Assembly (NCBI RefSeq): GCF_022780145.1
Contig: NZ_JALEXO010000163.1
Location: 1 to 34,908, forward strand
Direction: 5' to 3'
Source of the DNA: Intestinibacter sp.
Lineage (GTDB): Bacteria; Bacillota; Clostridia; Peptostreptococcales; Peptostreptococcaceae
DNA length: 34,908 bases
This document shows, in pieces, positions 1 to 8,212 of the stretch. The translations under genes were made by a program, and so were the position numbers. Positions within the stretch are counted from its first letter, which is position 1. The number at the start of each line of letters is the position of its first letter. The notes below the pieces were generated by a model, which saw only the letters and a program-made list of their open reading frames with translations, was not told the origin of the DNA and searched no databases.

Positions 1-147
1 CAAGGCATAAACCAACTTATGGCAACTGTTTGTGCTGCTTATATACATGGATATATAGGAGATAAGCTAGCTGAAAATCTATATACAGTAAATGCGACAG
101 ACATTATTTCTGATATTCAAAAGACTATGAAGATTTTTTCAAAATAA
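1..147 (+). CDS. nnrD: C-terminal fragment of probable NAD(P)H-hydrate dehydratase
   Basis: Frame 1 is open from the left edge to a TAA at 145-147, giving 48 residues of a truncated protein. The stretch CAAYIHGYIGDKLAEN followed by VNATDIISDIQ matches the usual C-terminal end of the YjeF/NnrD ADP-dependent (S)-NAD(P)H-hydrate dehydratase family, where an AAVYLHG-type helix is followed by an ASDII-type motif near the end. The enzyme repairs hydrated NADH and NADPH; in many bacteria it is fused behind an epimerase domain, which cannot be checked here. The assignment rests on this short motif only. No terminator is evident between it and the next gene. Confidence 0.6.
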   Translation, partial: QGINQLMATVCAAYIHGYIGDKLAENLYTVNATDIISDIQKTMKIFSK

Positions 148-279
148 TACGATATAAAAATACAATATTTGATATTACTTTGTAACTATATTTTATATAA
201 TATGATGTTACAATATAATTAAAATAACTTAATTTAAAGCAAGATATTTTTAATTGATTAAAAGAGATGAGGGATGCGT

Positions 280-732
280 ATGAGTATCAGTATGAGCACA
301 TTTTGGCTTATAGTAGCCATTATATTCGGTGTTGGAGAATTAATGACAACAAGTCTTACTTTAATTTGGTTTAGTATTGGAGCTTTAGTGGTGATGCTTA
401 TTAGTATATTTATAGAGAGTATTTTATGGCAGGTCATAGTATTTGCAGCTATATCTGTGACTCTTCTAGTTATAGCTACTAAATATCTAGTAGATAAAGA
501 CAAAAACGTAAAATACAATACTAATTTGCAAGGAATAATTTCACAAAAAGCTATGGTAATTGAAGATATTGAACCTTATGAATCAGGCGTTGTAAAGCTA
601 AATGGAGAAGAATGGACAGCTATATCTAAGGATGAATTAAAAATTGAAAAGGGTAAGGTTGTAGAAATTATAGAAATTGAGGGTGTAAAGCTAATAGTTA
701 GAGAGGTCACTAGCCCTAATTTAAACAAATAA
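280..732 (+). CDS. NfeD-like membrane protein
   Basis: A 150-residue protein with hydrophobic segments in about the first 70 residues (two or three membrane helices) and a small soluble C-terminal part, roughly residues 85-148, of the NfeD OB-fold type. I place the start at ATG 280 because the Shine-Dalgarno GAGGG at 269-273 directly touches the upstream ATG 274 but sits 6 bases from 280. Short NfeD proteins are typically encoded next to an SPFH/band-7 partner and form membrane microdomain assemblies; that is the arrangement here, with the SPFH gene starting 28 bases downstream. The family is associated with membrane organisation and protein quality control, but no specific substrate can be named. 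Confidence 0.8.
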   Translation: MSISMSTFWLIVAIIFGVGELMTTSLTLIWFSIGALVVMLISIFIESILWQVIVFAAISVTLLVIATKYLVDKDKNVKYNTNLQGIISQKAMVIEDIEPYESGVVKLNGEEWTAISKDELKIEKGKVVEIIEIEGVKLIVREVTSPNLNK

Positions 733-760
733 CAATTTAGTAAATGAAGGAGGGTTTTAT

Positions 761-1756
761 ATGCCAATTATTATAATATTACTGATAATAGTAGTTATAA
801 TGAGTATTAAGTGTGTTAAGGTTATTCAACAATCAACAGTCGGGATTGTAATGAGATTGGGAAAATTCCACAAAAAAGCCGATACAGGTGTACATTTTCT
901 AGTTCCATTTATCGATACTCTATCTTATAGAATCGATTTAAAGGAAAGGGTAGAGGATTTTCCACCTCAACCAGTTATAACAAAGGATAATGTTACTATG
1001 CAAATAGACACAGTAGTTTACTACCAAGTGACAGATCCTATTAGATTTGTATTTGAAATAGCAAATCCAAATGCAGCTATAGAAAATTTAACAGCTACGA
1101 CACTTAGAAACATTATAGGTGAACTTGACTTAGATGCTACACTTACATCTAGAGATGTTATAAATACAAAGATGAGAGCTATATTAGACGAAGCAACTGA
1201 CAAATGGGGTATCAAGGTAAACAGAGTTGAGCTTAAAAACATAATGCCTCCTCACGATATACAAGTCGCGATGGAAAAACAAATGCGTGCAGAACGTGAG
1301 AGAAGGGAATCTATACTTCAAGCAGAAGGTGAAAAAGCATCATCAATACTTAGAGCAGAGGGTGAAAAGCAATCAGCTATACTTAAGGCAGAAGCTAAGA
1401 AGGAAGCTATGATAAGAGAAGCAGAAGGTGACAAACAATCTAGAATCCTAAAAGCTCAAGGTGATGCAGAATCTATCAGAGAAGTTGCAAAAGCAAAGGC
1501 TGAAGGAGAGTCAATAGTTATCACACAAGTATTTAAGGCTATGAAGGAAGCAGATATAGATGACAACATGCTAGCACTTAAATCTATGGAAGCACTTGAA
1601 AAAGTTGCACAAGGTAAATCTACTAAGCTTGTATTACCATCAGAAGCAGTTAATTTTTTAGGAACATTTAAGGGTATCAAAGAGGTCTTAAGTGATGCAA
1701 AGGACAATAGTGAAAAAGATACCGATATAGAAGAAATTGACTTCAAAGAAGAATAA
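761..1756 (+). CDS. SPFH/band-7 (stomatin-like) membrane protein
   Basis: A 331-residue protein with one N-terminal membrane helix (about residues 2-18), an SPFH/band-7 domain (about 20-175, including VGIVMRLGKFHKKADTGVHF and the DLKERVEDFPPQPV region) and a long charged coiled coil (about 170-250) made of repeats such as ILRAEGEKQSAILKAEA. This is the architecture of QmcA/stomatin/paraslipin proteins, which oligomerise on the membrane, often with an NfeD partner and membrane proteases. AAGGAGGG stands before ATG 761. It forms a two-gene operon with the NfeD-like gene and is closed by the hairpin at 1766-1823. The function is inferred from the family only. Confidence 0.85.
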   Translation: MPIIIILLIIVVIMSIKCVKVIQQSTVGIVMRLGKFHKKADTGVHFLVPFIDTLSYRIDLKERVEDFPPQPVITKDNVTMQIDTVVYYQVTDPIRFVFEIANPNAAIENLTATTLRNIIGELDLDATLTSRDVINTKMRAILDEATDKWGIKVNRVELKNIMPPHDIQVAMEKQMRAERERRESILQAEGEKASSILRAEGEKQSAILKAEAKKEAMIREAEGDKQSRILKAQGDAESIREVAKAKAEGESIVITQVFKAMKEADIDDNMLALKSMEALEKVAQGKSTKLVLPSEAVNFLGTFKGIKEVLSDAKDNSEKDTDIEEIDFKEE

Positions 1757-1765
1757 AAATAAAAA

Positions 1766-1823
1766 CAAGCTCCCCTATAATTACGCTATTAAAAAATAGT
1801 GTTGATTTAGTGGGAGTTTTTTT
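1766..1823 (+). terminator. Intrinsic terminator after the NfeD/SPFH operon
   Basis: CTCCC at 1770-1774 pairs with GGGAG at 1812-1816, and inside it CGCTATT pairs with AATAGTG (one G-T wobble). The stem is followed by seven T residues at 1817-1823. It separates the membrane-protein pair from the glycogen operon. Confidence 0.7.
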
Positions 1824-2056
1824 ATTTAGGTTTATCTTTAGGCAAATATTTTCCTATGTGAGTCGCAAAAAAAATAAAAGAAAATTACATAAAAAATATT
1901 TAATAAAAAAAGTTGTGAAAATGTTTTCCTTAAAAAGAAAAGATTTTCCTGGAAAAATATTAAAAAAATTTACATAATTAAAGATAATATTGTATACAAT
2001 TTCCTAATTTTAGTTTACAATATAATATAGAATGATGAGGTACGAATAATATTTAA
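1824..2056 (+). promoter_or_regulatory. Upstream region of the glycogen operon with TTTTCCT repeats
   Basis: About 230 bases without a gene. They contain TTTTCCT at 1849-1855, 1924-1930 and 1944-1950, and TTTCCT at 2000-2005. The copies at 1924 and 1944 are exactly 20 bases apart, about two helical turns, and the third belongs to the perfect palindrome TTTTCC-T-GGAAAA (1944-1956). A palindromic TTGTATACAA lies at 1990-1999 and a good -10 box TATAAT at 2021-2026, without a convincing -35. I read this as the promoter and operator region for glgB and the genes after it; the motif identities are seen, the regulatory role is inferred. Confidence 0.4.
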
Positions 2057-2071
2057 GAGGAGGGGATTCTT

Positions 2072-4144
2072 ATTAATTATTTAGATATAATAAAAAGGGA
2101 CAATCTAGACAGCTTTAAAAGTGGTAATGCTTTAGACAGTTATAAGTATATGGGAAACCACAAGGCTGAATATAAAGGAGAAGAAGGAATATCTTTTATG
2201 GTATGGGCTCCTAATGCAAAAGAGGTCGAATTAGTTGGAGATTTTAATAATTGGGATGGGAGTTCTCATAAATTAGAAAATCTATACAATTCTGGTATTT
2301 GGTCTATTTTCACAACAGATTTATCACAAGGGGATATTTACAAATACAACGTGGTAGGTTGCGATGGAGTTAGTAGACTTAAATCAGACCCATATGGGAC
2401 TTACGCAGAATTAAGACCTGAAACAGCTTCAAAGGTTTTTGAATTAGAAGAATTTGATTGGAGCGATGAAAAATACATAGAAGAAAAGAATAAAAAGGTT
2501 ATATTTGAAGAACCAATGAATATATACGAAGCTCATCTAGGTTCTTGGAAGAGAAAATGGGATGGAGGCTTCTTTAATTACGAAGAGCTATATGAAATGC
2601 TAGAGTACTGTAAGGATATGGGATATACACATGTCGAGTTAATGCCTATTACAGAATATCCGCTAGATATGAGCTGGGGATACCAAACAATAGGATATTA
2701 TGCTACAACTAGTAGATATGGAACACCAACTGAATTTAAAGCATTTGTAGATAAAGCCCATGAATTAGGTCTTGGAATTATCCTAGACTTTGCATATAGT
2801 CATTTCTGCAAGGATATACATGGACTTTACAGATTTGATGGTTCTCCTCAATACGAATATGCAAATCCTTTAAAAGCAGAAAACTTAGGATGGGGAACAG
2901 CTCATTTTGATTTAGGAAAACCAGAAGTAAATAGTTTCTTACTTTCAAATGCTTTATATTGGTTTAAGGAATATCATATAGATGGAATTAGAGTAGACGC
3001 TGTAAGCAGTATGCTTTATCTTGACTATGATATAGGGGATTGGGAACCAAACCAATACGGTGGAAGAGAAAATATAGAAGGAATAAACTTTTTAAGAAGA
3101 TTAAATGAGGTTATTTATGCAAATGTTAAAAATCCTATTGTAGTAGCAGAAGAATCTACTGCATGGCCTATGGTAACATCACCAACATACGGAGGTGGAC
3201 TAGGATTTTCATATAAATGGAATATGGGATGGATGAATGATACATTAAAATACATGGAAATGGATCCTATTTATAGAAAATATCACCATGACTTAATAAC
3301 ATTCTCATTTATGTACGCTTTCTCAGAAAACTTCATACTTCCACTATCACATGATGAAGTTGTACATGGTAAAAAATCTTTAGTAGATAAGATGTCAGGT
3401 GATGAATGGCAAAGATTTGCAAGTTTAAGATTATTATACGCTTATTACATGATACACCCAGGTAAGAAGCTATTATTTATGGGATCTGAATTTGCACAAG
3501 GCTTAGAATGGAGATATGACTATGGATTAGAATGGCAATTACTAGAAAGAGAACAACATTCTAAGATGAAGGATTATGTAAAAGATTTAAACTATTTATA
3601 TAAAAATGAAAAATCACTATACGAATTAGATAATACATATAAGGGGTTCGATTTCATAGATCCTAACAATAAGGATCAAAGTATTGTTACTTTAATGAGA
3701 TTGAGTAAGGATCCAAAGGACTTTATAATAGCTGTTTTAAATTTCACTCCAAATGTTTATTACGATTACAAGGTAGGAGTTCCTTATCAAGGAGTTTATG
3801 AAGAAATTTTAAACAGTGACGATTCAAAATACTATGGATCAAATCAAACTATGGAAAATGCTGAATTATTCTCTCAAGATGAAAATTGGCACAACAAGCC
3901 ATATCATATAAGAATAAAGGTGCCACCACTAGGTGCGACTTTTATAAAATTAAAAAGAGAATATGAAGAGGTCAAAGTAGTTGAAGATGAAAAAATAGAA
4001 GCAGTAAAAGAACAAAAAATAATAGAAAAAGAAGAAAAAAAGGCTGCTGATAAAAATATAATAAAAAGTAAATCAAAAAAAAGTAAAAAGACAACAAAAA
4101 GAGGTAAAAAATCAACTAGAAATAAAAAACACCGTCAAAGTTAA
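2072..4144 (+). CDS. glgB: 1,4-alpha-glucan branching enzyme with apparent ATT start and lysine-rich tail
   Basis: GlgB introduces alpha-1,6 branches into glycogen. The N-terminal CBM48-type module (SFMVWAPNAKEVELVGDFNNW) precedes a GH13 barrel with DGIRVDAV (nucleophile Asp, codon 2996-2998), VAEEST and LSHDEVVHG. Frame 2 stays open upstream of the first ATG (2150) to a stop at 2054-2056. Those codons read FKSGNALDSYKYMGNH, the usual GlgB lead-in to the LG-H motif, so the protein must start upstream. There is no ATG, GTG or TTG there; ATT 2072 lies 8 bases after AGGAGG (2058-2063), giving 690 residues. Odd points: region I reads DFAYSHF instead of the usual DWVPxHF, and the last 60 or so residues are a charged, lysine-rich, low-complexity tail ending in KSKSKKSKKTTKRGKKSTRN. 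The family and frame are certain; the start is inferred. Confidence 0.9.
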   Translation: MNYLDIIKRDNLDSFKSGNALDSYKYMGNHKAEYKGEEGISFMVWAPNAKEVELVGDFNNWDGSSHKLENLYNSGIWSIFTTDLSQGDIYKYNVVGCDGVSRLKSDPYGTYAELRPETASKVFELEEFDWSDEKYIEEKNKKVIFEEPMNIYEAHLGSWKRKWDGGFFNYEELYEMLEYCKDMGYTHVELMPITEYPLDMSWGYQTIGYYATTSRYGTPTEFKAFVDKAHELGLGIILDFAYSHFCKDIHGLYRFDGSPQYEYANPLKAENLGWGTAHFDLGKPEVNSFLLSNALYWFKEYHIDGIRVDAVSSMLYLDYDIGDWEPNQYGGRENIEGINFLRRLNEVIYANVKNPIVVAEESTAWPMVTSPTYGGGLGFSYKWNMGWMNDTLKYMEMDPIYRKYHHDLITFSFMYAFSENFILPLSHDEVVHGKKSLVDKMSGDEWQRFASLRLLYAYYMIHPGKKLLFMGSEFAQGLEWRYDYGLEWQLLEREQHSKMKDYVKDLNYLYKNEKSLYELDNTYKGFDFIDPNNKDQSIVTLMRLSKDPKDFIIAVLNFTPNVYYDYKVGVPYQGVYEEILNSDDSKYYGSNQTMENAELFSQDENWHNKPYHIRIKVPPLGATFIKLKREYEEVKVVEDEKIEAVKEQKIIEKEEKKAADKNIIKSKSKKSKKTTKRGKKSTRNKKHRQS

Positions 4145-4294
4145 AAAAATGTATTATAATTTATATAAAAAAGTAACTAGGTGAAAAGAAAATTTTAATA
4201 AAAAATTATAAATGATAATAATTTTATTTTAAATAAATTTATTAATAACTTTAAAATATAAAAATATAGGTAAACTATATGAAAGGGGATAAAT

Positions 4295-5425
4295 ATGAAA
4301 AAAGAAATGCTAGCTATGATTTTAGCAGGGGGACAAGGCTCAAGACTAGGAGTATTCACAAAAAGAATTGCAAAACCAGCAGTATCATTTGGAGGAAAAT
4401 ATAGAATAATAGACTTCGTGTTAAGTAACTGTTCTAACTCAGGAATAGATACAGTTGGTGTATTAACTCAATACAAACCACAATTATTAAATTCACATAT
4501 AGGAATGGGAGACCATTGGGACCTAGACAGAGTTAACGGTGGTGTAACAATACTTCAACCATATATGAATGAAAAAGAAGGTCATTGGTTCAATGGTACA
4601 GCCAATGCAATCAAAAAAAATATGGACTTTATAGATGATTATGACCCAGAATATGTTTTAATATTATCTGGTGACCACATATACAAGATGGACTACAGTA
4701 AAATGCTAGACTTCCATAAGGAAAAAAATGCTAAAGCTACAATAGCAGTAATAGAAGTTCCATGGGACGAAGCAAGTAGATTTGGAATAATGAACGCAAA
4801 TGAAGATGGAAGCATTTATGAATTTGAAGAAAAACCAAAAGAACCAAAAAGTAATTTAGCCTCTATGGGTATTTACATATTCGACTGGAAAACTTTAAGA
4901 GCATACTTCAAAAGAGCAGATGAAACTGGAGAATGCTTAGACGATTTCGGACACAATGTAATACCAACTATGTTAGAAGAAGGACAATCAATGTTTGCAT
5001 ATCCATTCAAAGGATACTGGAGAGACGTTGGTACTATACAAAGCTTATGGGAAGCAAATATGGATTTAATAAACGATCCAAAGGCAGTAGATTTAAATGA
5101 TCCACAATGGAGAATCTACACAAATACAGGGGATATGCCACCACAATACATAGGACCAAAGGCATCAGTTAAAAAATCACTAATTGCCGATGGTTGTAGA
5201 GTTTACGGAACTGTAAAAAATACAGTATTATCTCATAAAGTACAAATAGGAGAAGGATCAGTTGTAGAAGATTCTGTAATAATGCCTAACGTAAAAATAG
5301 GTAAAAATGTAGTTATCGAAAAAGCTATGATAGCAGAAGGTGCAGTTATAGAAGATAACGCAGTAATAAAAGATGAAAACGGCGAAATAAGTGTAGTATC
5401 AGAATTTGAAACTGTAAAAGCATAA
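4295..5425 (+). CDS. glgC: Glucose-1-phosphate adenylyltransferase (ADP-glucose pyrophosphorylase)
   Basis: Catalyses ATP + glucose-1-phosphate to ADP-glucose + PPi, the committed step of bacterial glycogen synthesis. The 376 residues are the family length. The nucleotidyltransferase signature AGGQGSRLGVFTKRIAKPA is at residues 10-28, SGDHIYKMDY carries the metal-binding Asp, FEEKPKEP the glucose-phosphate Lys, and the C-terminal hundred residues form a left-handed beta-helix of hexapeptide-like repeats (IGEGSVVEDSVIMPNVKIG). AAAGGGG precedes ATG 4295. The 150-base gap after glgB is very AT-rich and shows no clear terminator, so read-through from glgB is likely. GlgC enzymes are normally allosteric; the effector cannot be read here. 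Confidence 0.95.
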   Translation: MKKEMLAMILAGGQGSRLGVFTKRIAKPAVSFGGKYRIIDFVLSNCSNSGIDTVGVLTQYKPQLLNSHIGMGDHWDLDRVNGGVTILQPYMNEKEGHWFNGTANAIKKNMDFIDDYDPEYVLILSGDHIYKMDYSKMLDFHKEKNAKATIAVIEVPWDEASRFGIMNANEDGSIYEFEEKPKEPKSNLASMGIYIFDWKTLRAYFKRADETGECLDDFGHNVIPTMLEEGQSMFAYPFKGYWRDVGTIQSLWEANMDLINDPKAVDLNDPQWRIYTNTGDMPPQYIGPKASVKKSLIADGCRVYGTVKNTVLSHKVQIGEGSVVEDSVIMPNVKIGKNVVIEKAMIAEGAVIEDNAVIKDENGEISVVSEFETVKA

Positions 5426-5476
5426 TTAAGTAGAACATAAGTAAATATTAACATAGGTAAATAGGGGGAAAAAATT

Positions 5477-6607
5477 ATGAAAAATGAATGCATGGGCTTA
5501 ATAAACTTAGATAACATACAAAATCCATCTGTAAATGTATTATCAGATCACAGACCAGTAGCTACTATACCAATAGCAGGTAGATATAGATTAATAGACT
5601 TTACTTTATCAAACATGGTTAACTCAGGAATGACTAATGTAGGTATATATGCAAGAGAAGCTTACAGATCTTTAACTGACCATTTAGGAAGTGGTAAAGA
5701 CTGGGATTTAAGTAGAAAAAAAGGTGGGCTATACGTATTAAGTCCAGAAAATACAAAAAACAATAATAACTACGGATATAGAAAAGGTGACATATATACT
5801 ATATTAGCTAACATAGACTATATAGAAAAAAGTCCTGAAGAATATATTATAATAGCACCATCATATATGATATGTACAATTGATTACAGTGATTTACTAA
5901 AATACCATAAAGAGTCAAACAACGATATAACAGTAGTTTATAAACGTGTTGACAATGCAAACAAAGATTTTAAAAATTGCAACACTTTAAATATAGATAA
6001 AAACAGAAGAGTGAAAAATGTAGGAAATAACTTAAGTACTTTCCCAAGTGCAAATATATGCATGGATACTTTTATAATGAAACGTACAGATTTTATAGAA
6101 TGCATATACAGTATAGCTAGCATGGGAACTTATTCATACATTGAAGATTATATAATAAACCAATTAGACAATATACAAGTAGGTGCATATAAATACGAAG
6201 GATACTTAAAATGCATAACTTCATTAAAGAGCTACTATGAAGCTAGTAAAGAATTCTTAACAGAAGAAGTATCTAAAGAAGTTTTCAGATCAAATAGAAA
6301 AATATTCACTAAAGATAAATCACAAGCACCAACTATATATGGAGAAGATGCTGAAGTTAAAGGTTCATTTGTAGCAACTGGTTGTCAAATAAACGGTACA
6401 GTTGAAGATTCTACTTTATTCAGAAAAGTAAAAATAGGTAAAGGCGCAGTTGTTAGAAATTGTGTAATAATGCAAAGCTGTAAAATCGGTGAAAATGTAG
6501 TACTAGAAAATGTAATACTAGACAAAAATGTAACTATAACTTCAGGTAAGGAATTAAAAGGAGACAAAGATTACCCAATGGTAATTGAAAAAAATCAAAC
6601 AGTTTAG
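5477..6607 (+). CDS. glgD: GlgD, GlgC-like subunit lacking the catalytic motifs
   Basis: A 376-residue GlgC homologue with the same fold, including the C-terminal beta-helix (IGKGAVVRNCVIMQSCKIG), but without the nucleotide-binding AGGQGSRLG loop (here GLINLDNIQNPS) and without SGDH (here APSYMICTIDY). Firmicute GlgD proteins are regarded as regulatory partners that form a heteromer with GlgC and raise its activity; the missing residues fit that role. It follows glgC by 51 bases, has AGGGGG before ATG 5477 and lies 24 bases before glgA. It is not a second active pyrophosphorylase by sequence. Confidence 0.92.
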   Translation: MKNECMGLINLDNIQNPSVNVLSDHRPVATIPIAGRYRLIDFTLSNMVNSGMTNVGIYAREAYRSLTDHLGSGKDWDLSRKKGGLYVLSPENTKNNNNYGYRKGDIYTILANIDYIEKSPEEYIIIAPSYMICTIDYSDLLKYHKESNNDITVVYKRVDNANKDFKNCNTLNIDKNRRVKNVGNNLSTFPSANICMDTFIMKRTDFIECIYSIASMGTYSYIEDYIINQLDNIQVGAYKYEGYLKCITSLKSYYEASKEFLTEEVSKEVFRSNRKIFTKDKSQAPTIYGEDAEVKGSFVATGCQINGTVEDSTLFRKVKIGKGAVVRNCVIMQSCKIGENVVLENVILDKNVTITSGKELKGDKDYPMVIEKNQTV

Positions 6608-6631
6608 ACATAAAATAAGGGGGTAGAAAGA

Positions 6632-8068
6632 ATGAAGGTCCTTTATGTAACAGCAGAATGCTGGCCTTTTGCGAAGACAGGGGGATTAGGTGATGTTGCA
6701 TATGCATTGCCTAAAGCATTAAAAAAAGAAGGTGTAGATGTTAGGGTAATTATGCCTAAATATTCAACTATACCTACATATTTAAAAGATCAACTAAAAA
6801 AAGTAGGTGAATTCAGCGTTGATGTATCATGGAGAAGCCAATACTGTGGCGTAGAAGAAATGGAATTAGATGGAGTAACATTTTACTTCATAGACAACGA
6901 ATACTACTTTAAAAGAGATGGAGCAGAAAGTATATATGGTCATGGAGATGATGCAGAAAGATTTATATTCTTCACAAATGCTGTATTAAAATCTATTGAT
7001 AAGTTAGGTTTCTACCCTGATGTAATCAATATAAGTGACTGGCATACAGGAATGTTACCATTATTCTTAAAAGAAAAATATGCTCATTTACCAAAATACA
7101 AAAATATAAAAACTATGTATACTATACATAATTTACAATATCAAGGTATATTTGGAAGAGAAATACTTGGAGATGTATTAGATATAGACTTCAAATATTT
7201 CAACAATGGAGATATAGAATACCATGGAGATATAAACTTCATGAAGGCAGGTATAAATTTTGCTGATAAAGTTTCTACAGTAAGTCCATCATATGCTGAA
7301 GAAATAAAAACAGAATTCTATGGAAATGGTCTAGATGGATTAATAAGAGCTAATTCAAATAAATTAGTTGGTATACTAAACGGATTAGACTACGATATAA
7401 ACAATCCAAAAACAGACAAGAATTTATTTGCAAACTACGATGTAAATTCAATAGATAAAAAAGTTAAAAACAAAGTTGAATTACAAAAACTTTTAAAATT
7501 AGATGTAGACCCAGATATTCCTATGGTTGGAATTGTATCAAGATTAGTTTCACAAAAAGGTTTAGATTTAATTGACTTTATGATGCCTGAAATAGTGAAC
7601 GAAAAACTACAATTAGTAGTATTAGGAACTGGAGATAACCAATATCAATCTATGTTCCACTATTATGATTCACACTATCCTAATAAGGTGTCAGCTAACA
7701 TAACTTTTGACAGCGCATTAGCTCAACAAATTTATGCAGCAAGTGATATATTCTTAATGCCTTCTTTATTTGAACCTTGTGGAATAGGCCAAATGATAGC
7801 TATGAGATATGGTACATTACCAATAGTAAGGGAAACTGGAGGATTAAAGGATACAGTAATTCCTTATAACCAATACACTAAAGAAGGTAATGGATTTAGT
7901 TTTGCAAATTACAACGCTCATGAAATGTTCTTTACATTACAAAGAGCTATAAAATTATACCAAGAAGATAAAGAAACTTGGAATACACTAGTTGAAAATG
8001 CTATGAACACTGATGACAGTTGGAGTAAATCAGCTAAAGAATATATAAAAATATATAAAAGTCTATAA
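6632..8068 (+). CDS. glgA: Glycogen synthase (ADP-glucose type, GT5)
   Basis: Transfers glucose from ADP-glucose to the non-reducing end of alpha-1,4-glucan. The 478 residues are the usual size. The N-terminal KTGGLGDVAYALPKAL (from residue 14) is the ADP-glucose-binding signature of the GT-B fold, HNLQYQG is conserved, and PSLFEPCGIGQMIAMRYGT carries the C-terminal catalytic-site Glu. GGGGG at 6619-6623 lies 8 bases before ATG 6632. Together with glgC and glgD upstream and glgP downstream it forms the core of the glycogen operon. Confidence 0.96.
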   Translation: MKVLYVTAECWPFAKTGGLGDVAYALPKALKKEGVDVRVIMPKYSTIPTYLKDQLKKVGEFSVDVSWRSQYCGVEEMELDGVTFYFIDNEYYFKRDGAESIYGHGDDAERFIFFTNAVLKSIDKLGFYPDVINISDWHTGMLPLFLKEKYAHLPKYKNIKTMYTIHNLQYQGIFGREILGDVLDIDFKYFNNGDIEYHGDINFMKAGINFADKVSTVSPSYAEEIKTEFYGNGLDGLIRANSNKLVGILNGLDYDINNPKTDKNLFANYDVNSIDKKVKNKVELQKLLKLDVDPDIPMVGIVSRLVSQKGLDLIDFMMPEIVNEKLQLVVLGTGDNQYQSMFHYYDSHYPNKVSANITFDSALAQQIYAASDIFLMPSLFEPCGIGQMIAMRYGTLPIVRETGGLKDTVIPYNQYTKEGNGFSFANYNAHEMFFTLQRAIKLYQEDKETWNTLVENAMNTDDSWSKSAKEYIKIYKSL

Positions 8069-8212
8069 AAAAAGCTTAATTTAAGATTATTAAAATATAG
8101 GTTTTAAACATATTATGGAAATTATGTTTGTCGATAGTTTTTAGATAAATATAATTTCCTCTATGTTTATATTATAAAAAGGGATATTTTAAAATAGTAA
8201 GGGAGATGGCTT
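8069..8212 (+). other. glgA-glgP intergenic region with inverted repeats
   Basis: 144 bases, the longest gap between glgC and the GH13 gene. AAACATA (8106-8112) is repeated inverted as TATGTTT (8123-8129) around a 10-base loop, and GGAAATTAT inside it recurs inverted as ATAATTTCC about 30 bases downstream. No T-run follows directly, so it is a weak terminator at best. It could be an mRNA processing site or a regulator site ahead of the degradation genes glgP and GH13. No strong promoter is seen. Confidence 0.3.

Noticed and set aside
1300..1510. Tandem DNA repeat in the SPFH gene
   Set aside because: It reflects the repeated coiled-coil AEGEK-type protein motif normal for this family.
2150..2152. 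ATG 2150 as the glgB start
   Set aside because: No Shine-Dalgarno precedes it and GlgB-like residues continue upstream in frame, so it is probably an internal Met.
5477..6607. glgD as a second catalytic ADP-glucose pyrophosphorylase
   Set aside because: Both the AGGQGSRLG loop and the SGDH motif are missing.
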